From: Breoghania sp037026715
GTDB lineage: Bacteria > Pseudomonadota > Alphaproteobacteria > Rhizobiales > Stappiaceae
Assembly (NCBI RefSeq): GCF_037026715.1
Contig: NZ_JBANCG010000026.1
Location: 1 to 5,922, forward strand
Length of the DNA: 5,922 nucleotides
Direction of reading: 5' to 3'
Each line of letters starts with the position of its first letter. Within the stretch, counting starts at the first letter, position 1. Of the stretch, positions 1-5,922 are shown piece after piece. The notes beneath the pieces are model-generated. The model had not been told where the DNA came from and made no database searches. It worked only from the letters and a program-made list of their open reading frames with translations. Both the position numbers and the translations under genes were made by a program.

Positions 1-144
1 GATGTTCTTTGCAGGCCTGGCGGTGACCTACTCTCCCGCGTCTTGAGACGAAGTACCATTGGCGCTGGGGAGTTTCACGGCCGAGTTCGGAATGGGATCG
101 GGTGGGGGCTCCCCGCAATAGCCACCAGGCCGGCGAAGAACATC
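1..144 (-). other. 5S rRNA flanking processing stem
   Basis: Bases 1-9 (gatgttctt) are the exact reverse complement of 136-144 (aagaacatc). In the transcript these arms close a helix around the 5S gene. Four positions lie between each arm and 5S helix I; two of the four can pair, so the whole forms a near-continuous stem of about 20 positions. Flanking stems of this kind are typical of 5S precursors and mark endonuclease processing sites; RNase E does this in E. coli. The window begins exactly at the end of the outer arm, so any further pairing or terminator lies outside. Confidence 0.75.
15..130 (-). rRNA. rrf: 5S ribosomal RNA
   Basis: Last rRNA of the operon; a component of the large ribosomal subunit that sits in its central protuberance. 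Read on the minus strand, the gene begins near GGCCTGGTGGC and ends near GCCAGGCC; these ends form helix I. Conserved interior blocks are present, including CCCGATCCCATTCCGAACTC and the stretch ending GGGAGAGTAGG. The length of about 116 nt is normal for the family. The exact ends are uncertain by one or two bases because helix I can extend to 14 and 131. It lies 231 bases after 23S. No second 5S or distal tRNA is visible before the window edge. Confidence 0.96.
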
Positions 145-177
145 AATGACAGAAGAAACTGGTTTTTTCAGGTTGTC

Positions 178-323
178 GAGATAAGCGCGCCAGGAACGAC
201 GTGAGGAGGGCACATGCCGGCCACCCGACAAGGGTGGTCGCAAGGCCGACCGGCCGCCGCGCCGTGTGGCGCGCGCCGTCCGCAGCCAGGACCGAAGGTC
301 CGTACGGCGTGAGGACAAAGAGA
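178..323. other. Putative inserted segment within the 23S processing stem
   Basis: The 5' arm of the stem (3194-3231) is continuous, and its exact partner would read ttgtcgagacatctgct on the plus strand. Instead, ttgtcgaga stops at 181 and gagacatctgct resumes at 320. The four bases gaga occur at both junctions (178-181 and 320-323), as expected of a short target duplication around an insert of about 138 bp (182-319). The insert is very GC-rich and hairpin-dense and has no gene. I see no convincing terminal inverted repeats, so its mechanism is open. It could also be an old spacer expansion with a chance GAGA match. Confidence 0.45.
275..308 (-). repeat. Two-part hairpin in the 23S-5S spacer, resembling the inter-tRNA repeats
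   Basis: Outer arms gccgt (275-279) and acggc (304-308) pair, and inner arms ggacc (289-293) and ggtcc (297-301) close over a gaa triloop (TTC in the transcript). It is preceded by tccgcag and followed by gaggac (311-316). The same order of ccgcag, five-pair hairpin with gaa loop, and gaggac is seen in the inter-tRNA units at 3669-3702 and 3760-3794. Homology is inferred from this shared architecture; the sequence is too short for certainty. Confidence 0.4.
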
Positions 324-342
324 CATCTGCTGCAAGCAGATG
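324..342 (-). other. Local hairpin immediately 3' of the inner 23S stem
   Basis: The sequence catctgct-gca-agcagatg forms eight perfect pairs over a three-base loop. One arm (324-331) is also part of the block 320-331 that pairs with 3194-3205 upstream of 23S, and the other arm overlaps the inner stem by three bases. The local hairpin and the long-range helix therefore exclude each other. Confidence 0.6.
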
Positions 343-361
343 ATCATTGATTAATGAGAGT

Positions 362-3094
<2,733 letters not shown>

Positions 3095-3101
<7 letters not shown>

Positions 3102-3231
3102 ACTCTCATTATCGATGATCATCCGTTTCTAGCGTCCCGCAGCCGCACGCAACCAAGAGCCCCATGAGTAAGGGATCGATCACAAGCTCCGCGAGCAGAT
3201 GTCTCGACAATAAAAAGACCAGTTTCTTCTG
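3095..3231 (-). other. 5' side of the 23S processing stem
   Basis: Bases 3218-3231, 3202-3210, 3194-3205 and 3095-3122 are the partners of 150-163, 173-181, 320-331 and 340-368. The three outer blocks run without a gap apart from an A/T-rich stretch (3211-3217). About 70 bases (3123-3193) then loop out before the inner block that abuts the mature 5' end of 23S. RNase III cleavage of such helices is well established in bacteria. In Sinorhizobium, RNase J then trims the 5' ends of 16S and 23S. The exact cut sites here are not visible. Confidence 0.82.
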
Positions 3232-3283
3232 AGATCTGTTCGAGGCACGCGGTCAGGCTGTACCGTCCATAACTGCGCCAGAT

Positions 3284-3297
3284 GCTGCCGAAGCAGC
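3284..3297 (-). other. UUCG-capped hairpin in the spacer
   Basis: In the transcript GCTGC-TTCG-GCAGC gives five pairs closed by the very stable C(UUCG)G tetraloop. No T-run follows it, so it is not an intrinsic terminator. It is more likely a folding or processing landmark of the precursor. Confidence 0.6.
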
Positions 3298-3372
3298 CTC
3301 AGGGGTGCGCTTTGCGGACTGAGCGGATCCCACACCCAAGCCATGCGAACCTCTCGGCACACATACCTTGGA

Positions 3373-3396
3373 CGAAGACCAGGATCCGGTCGTTCG
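3373..3396 (-). other. Hairpin following the spacer boxA-like motif
   Basis: The arms cgaagacc (3373-3380) and ggtc-g-ttcg (3388-3396) pair over eight positions with one bulged base and a seven-base loop. In the transcript it begins six bases after the boxA-like element. This recalls the boxA-boxB order of lambdoid nut sites, but a boxB role is only a possibility. Confidence 0.35.
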
Positions 3397-3402
3397 AACA
3401 AA

Positions 3403-3425
3403 TCTTCTCTCAACGATGTCAAAGC
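3403..3425 (-). promoter_or_regulatory. Spacer boxA-like antitermination element
   Basis: The transcript reads GCTTTGACATCGTTGAG followed by AGAAGA. It shares TTTGACA, a central T and AGAAGA at identical spacing with the leader element at 5895-5915 (14 of 21 positions). In E. coli, rrn operons carry boxA (consensus TGCTCTTTAACA) both in the leader and in the 16S-23S spacer, where the NusB-S10 antitermination complex binds. The paired occurrence in the same two places supports that role here; binding is inferred. Confidence 0.5.
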
Positions 3426-3525
3426 TGGACATGCGAACCGTCCGAAGACAGCCGCAAACTGTGGTTTTCTTCCAAGAACAAGATCCGCAACTCAACACCC
3501 AAATCATCGCAAACGCGAAGAGTTT

Positions 3526-3601
3526 TGGTGGAGGCAGACGGGATCGAACCGACGACCTCATGCTTGCAAAGCACGCGCTCTCCCAACTGAGCTATGCCCC
3601 C
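3526..3601 (-). tRNA. tRNA-Ala (anticodon UGC)
   Basis: Delivers alanine at GCN codons, decoding GCA directly and others by wobble. The 76-nt gene starts GGGGGCATAGC and ends with an encoded CCA (3526-3528). The acceptor stem GGGGGCA pairs with TGCCTCC with one G-U. The D arm carries AGCTCAGTTGGGAGAGC, the anticodon loop is TTTGCAA with TGC at 3566-3568, and the T loop reads TTCGATCC. It follows tRNA-Ile by 235 bases. The Ile-Ala pair in the 16S-23S spacer is the usual bacterial arrangement. AAAACTC occurs both just upstream and just downstream of the gene. Confidence 0.98.
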
Positions 3602-3654
3602 GGGTTGAGTTTTCGTCGTCGCAACGCACCGATAATCCGCACAGATGGCACCGA

Positions 3655-3745
3655 GGTAAGCCCGGCCCGTTCGCCCGCAGATCCGAAGGATCGAGGACGA
3701 ACAAAGCAAAAGACCTACACGGGGCAGCCGAATGCGTAAGCAAAT
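3655..3745 (-). repeat. Inter-tRNA tandem repeat, unit A (tRNA-Ala proximal, 91 bp)
   Basis: Hand alignment to the neighbouring unit at 3746-3837 gives about three-quarters identity with three one-base gaps. The conserved blocks are gcccggcccg, cgcccgcag, gaggacg and cctacacggggca. It begins with ggtaagcccgg, a degenerate form of the tRNA-Ile 3' end motif. Inside is a two-part hairpin (3669-3702): outer arms gttcg and cgaac, inner arms gatcc and ggatc over gaa (3680-3692). No coding sense is apparent. Confidence 0.85.
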
Positions 3746-3836
3746 GGTGGGCCCGGCCCGCATCGCCCGCAGGAGCGAAGCTCCGAGGACGTGCAAGGCA
3801 TAAACCTACACGGGGCAACCATGAGCGTTAAGCGAA

Positions 3837-3837
<1 letters not shown>
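3746..3837 (-). repeat. Inter-tRNA tandem repeat, unit B (tRNA-Ile proximal, 92 bp)
   Basis: This is the second copy of the repeat, ending where the encoded CCA of tRNA-Ile begins. It opens with ggtgggcccgg, identical to the 3' end of the tRNA-Ile gene (aatggtgggcccgg at 3743-3756 and again at 3835-3848). Its hairpin (3760-3794) has outer arms gca-t-cg and cgtgc with one bulge, and inner arms ggagc and gctcc over gaa (3772-3784). The arms differ from unit A on both sides, but pairing is kept. It may have arisen by slippage, unequal exchange or repeated insertion at the tRNA end. Confidence 0.85.
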
Positions 3838-3913
<76 letters not shown>

Positions 3914-4079
3914 ATCGTTTGCGCTCACGGCCCGACACGCTTGCGCGCTGACCTCCACGGGGGCGGCCTGACCGGCCGGCGCCCGTTCGGGCTTGCGACG
4001 CTCACACGTCGACACGTGCCCAAATCTGGATCTCATCCAGAGGACCCGGCATCGAGCGGTTATCTCGACTTGTTCTTGT

Positions 4080-4102
4080 GAAGAAAGAGAAACGAAGGCG
4101 GC
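4080..4102 (-). other. 16S processing stem, 3' arm
   Basis: The transcript here reads GCCGC-CTT-CGTTTCTCTTTCTTC. It pairs with the leader arm at 5877-5899: 15 consecutive pairs, then one U-U mismatch, one G-U and one G-C, then five more pairs. It would enclose 16S in a long helix of the RNase III type. It lies about 108 bases downstream of the mature 16S 3' end. Confidence 0.88.
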
Positions 4103-4176
4103 AGTGTGCTCGCTCATGTTTTTGATCGTGACCGCAACTCCGTGAGAAGCGCAAATCCGACCGTGTTCTATTGAAA

Positions 4177-4202
4177 GTCCGATAGAGCAAGCTCTGAAGG
4201 AC
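4177..4202 (-). other. Hairpin just 3' of 16S
   Basis: Outer arms gtcc (4177-4180) and ggac (4199-4202) and inner arms agagc (4184-4188) and gctct (4191-4195) pair, separated by a symmetric three-by-three internal loop. It starts about nine bases after the mature 16S 3' end, so it may affect 3' trimming. No T-run follows. Confidence 0.5.
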
Positions 4203-4203
4203 A

Positions 4204-5700
<1,497 letters not shown>

Positions 5701-5876
5701 CAATGAGATTTTGATCGGCTTTCTTGGTCACGCATTTTGACGAGGACACACATCCGTCAATCCACGCCCTAAAGCATGAACCAACGTCTTGAGTGTCTCG
5801 AAAAACGTGTCCGCCGAAGTCTCGTCCGGTCCTACCAGAAAAGGTCACCCTTCCCCTTCGAACCCGCAAGCCCAAC

Positions 5877-5899
5877 GCCGCCCACGTTTCTCTTTCTTC
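5877..5899 (-). other. 16S processing stem, 5' arm
   Basis: The transcript reads GAAGAAAGAGAAACG-TGG-GCGGC and is the partner of 4080-4102. It lies about 177 bases upstream of mature 16S. Its first five bases are shared with the end of the boxA-like element, so antitermination binding and stem formation could compete or be ordered in time. Confidence 0.88.
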
Positions 5900-5915
5900 T
5901 TATCAAATTGTCAAA
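5895..5915 (-). promoter_or_regulatory. Leader boxA-like antitermination element
   Basis: The transcript reads TTTGACAATTTGATA followed by AGAAGA, preceded by a T run. It resembles the E. coli rrn leader boxA and its following bases (CTTTAACAATTTATCAGA). It is placed just ahead of the 16S processing stem, as in E. coli, and a related copy lies in the spacer at 3403-3425. A NusB-S10-dependent antitermination role is inferred from position and similarity. Confidence 0.5.
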
Positions 5916-5922
5916 AAACCGA

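Larger units (their letters stand above)
131..361 (-). other. 23S-5S internal transcribed spacer
   Basis: This non-coding spacer holds, in transcript order, the 3' strands of the 23S processing stem (340-361, 320-331, then 173-181 and 150-163) and the 5' arm of the 5S stem (136-144). Between 182 and 319 is a GC-rich stretch that interrupts the 23S stem and contains several local hairpins: 221-237 (six pairs, CCACCC with GGGTGG), 258-273 (six pairs, CGCGCC with GGCGCG) and 275-308. The open frame running from 318 to 28 spans this spacer and the 5S gene and is not credible as a protein gene. Confidence 0.85.
3102..3525 (-). other. tRNA-Ala to 23S spacer
   Basis: This 424-base transcribed spacer has no credible gene. 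In transcript order it holds a boxA-like motif (3403-3425), a possible hairpin just after it (3373-3396), a UUCG hairpin (3284-3297) and the 5' side of the 23S processing stem (3095-3231). The decamer catgcgaacc occurs twice (3342-3351 and 3430-3439), 88 bases apart. Short frames over this region overlap the tRNA-Ala gene and have no recognisable protein motif. Confidence 0.85.
5701..5922 (-). promoter_or_regulatory. rrn leader (partial)
   Basis: These 222 bases upstream of 16S contain, in transcript order, the boxA-like element (5895-5915), the 5' arm of the 16S processing stem (5877-5899) and about 160 bases of leader ending in the hairpin at the 16S start. A TTGACA hexamer (5909-5914) lies within the boxA-like element, but no fitting -10 box follows it. 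The true promoter is therefore probably beyond the right edge. The frame between 5875 and 5651 crosses the 16S start and is not a gene. Confidence 0.8.

Noticed and set aside
28..318. 96-codon open frame on the minus strand across 5S and the 23S-5S spacer
   Set aside because: It covers nearly all of the 5S gene and a structured spacer. The arginine- and proline-rich product reflects GC-rich hairpins and has no recognisable domain.
3284..3297. Intrinsic terminator at the UUCG hairpin
   Set aside because: There is no T-run after it in the transcript, and termination here would prevent 23S synthesis.
3343..3831. 162-codon open frame on the plus strand across the spacer and tRNA-Ala
   Set aside because: It runs antisense through tRNA-Ala and both repeat units. 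The residues from antisense tRNA (GSNRRPHACKARALPTELCP) are a familiar artefact of tRNA reverse strands.
5909..5914. TTGACA read as the -35 box of the rrn promoter
   Set aside because: About 17 bases downstream the sequence is AGAGAAAC, which is not a plausible -10 box and lies within the 16S processing arm. The boxA-like reading fits the context better.

Overview
This window holds one complete ribosomal RNA operon, read entirely from the minus strand. In transcription order (right to left) it contains a 5' leader, 16S rRNA, tRNA-Ile(GAU), tRNA-Ala(UGC), 23S rRNA and 5S rRNA. I see no protein-coding gene; every open frame is an accidental frame inside an RNA gene or a spacer. The 16S sequence is alphaproteobacterial: short V1 hairpin, the Ile-Ala tRNA pair in the spacer, and a 3' end reading CCTCCTTTCT. 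The spacer and leader style fits Hyphomicrobiales (Rhizobiales). I cannot name the genus.

Layout, left to right on the plus strand: 5S (about 15-130) with a flanking processing stem reaching base 1; a 231-base 23S-5S spacer; 23S (about 362-3101, about 2740 nt, no helix-9 intervening sequence); a 424-base spacer with a boxA-like element; tRNA-Ala (3526-3601); a 235-base inter-tRNA spacer made mostly of two tandem imperfect repeats (3655-3837); tRNA-Ile (3837-3913); a 297-base spacer; 16S (about 4211-5700); and 222 bases of leader. The promoter lies beyond the right edge and the terminator beyond the left edge.

The genes are ordinary; the structure between them is the interesting part. Long-range complementary arms that would fold the pre-rRNA into processing stems can be read directly: a stem around 16S (5877-5899 with 4080-4102), a multi-block stem around 23S (3095-3231 with 150-368) and a stem around 5S (1-9 with 136-144). 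The 3' side of the 23S stem looks as if about 140 bp were inserted into it, with a GAGA duplication at the junctions. The inter-tRNA repeats carry two-part hairpins whose arms differ by compensatory changes, and each unit starts with a copy of the tRNA-Ile 3' end. A similar hairpin lies in the presumed 23S-5S insertion, which hints at one small palindromic repeat family in both spacers. A near-perfect hairpin straddles the mature 16S 5' end. I found no new protein system.
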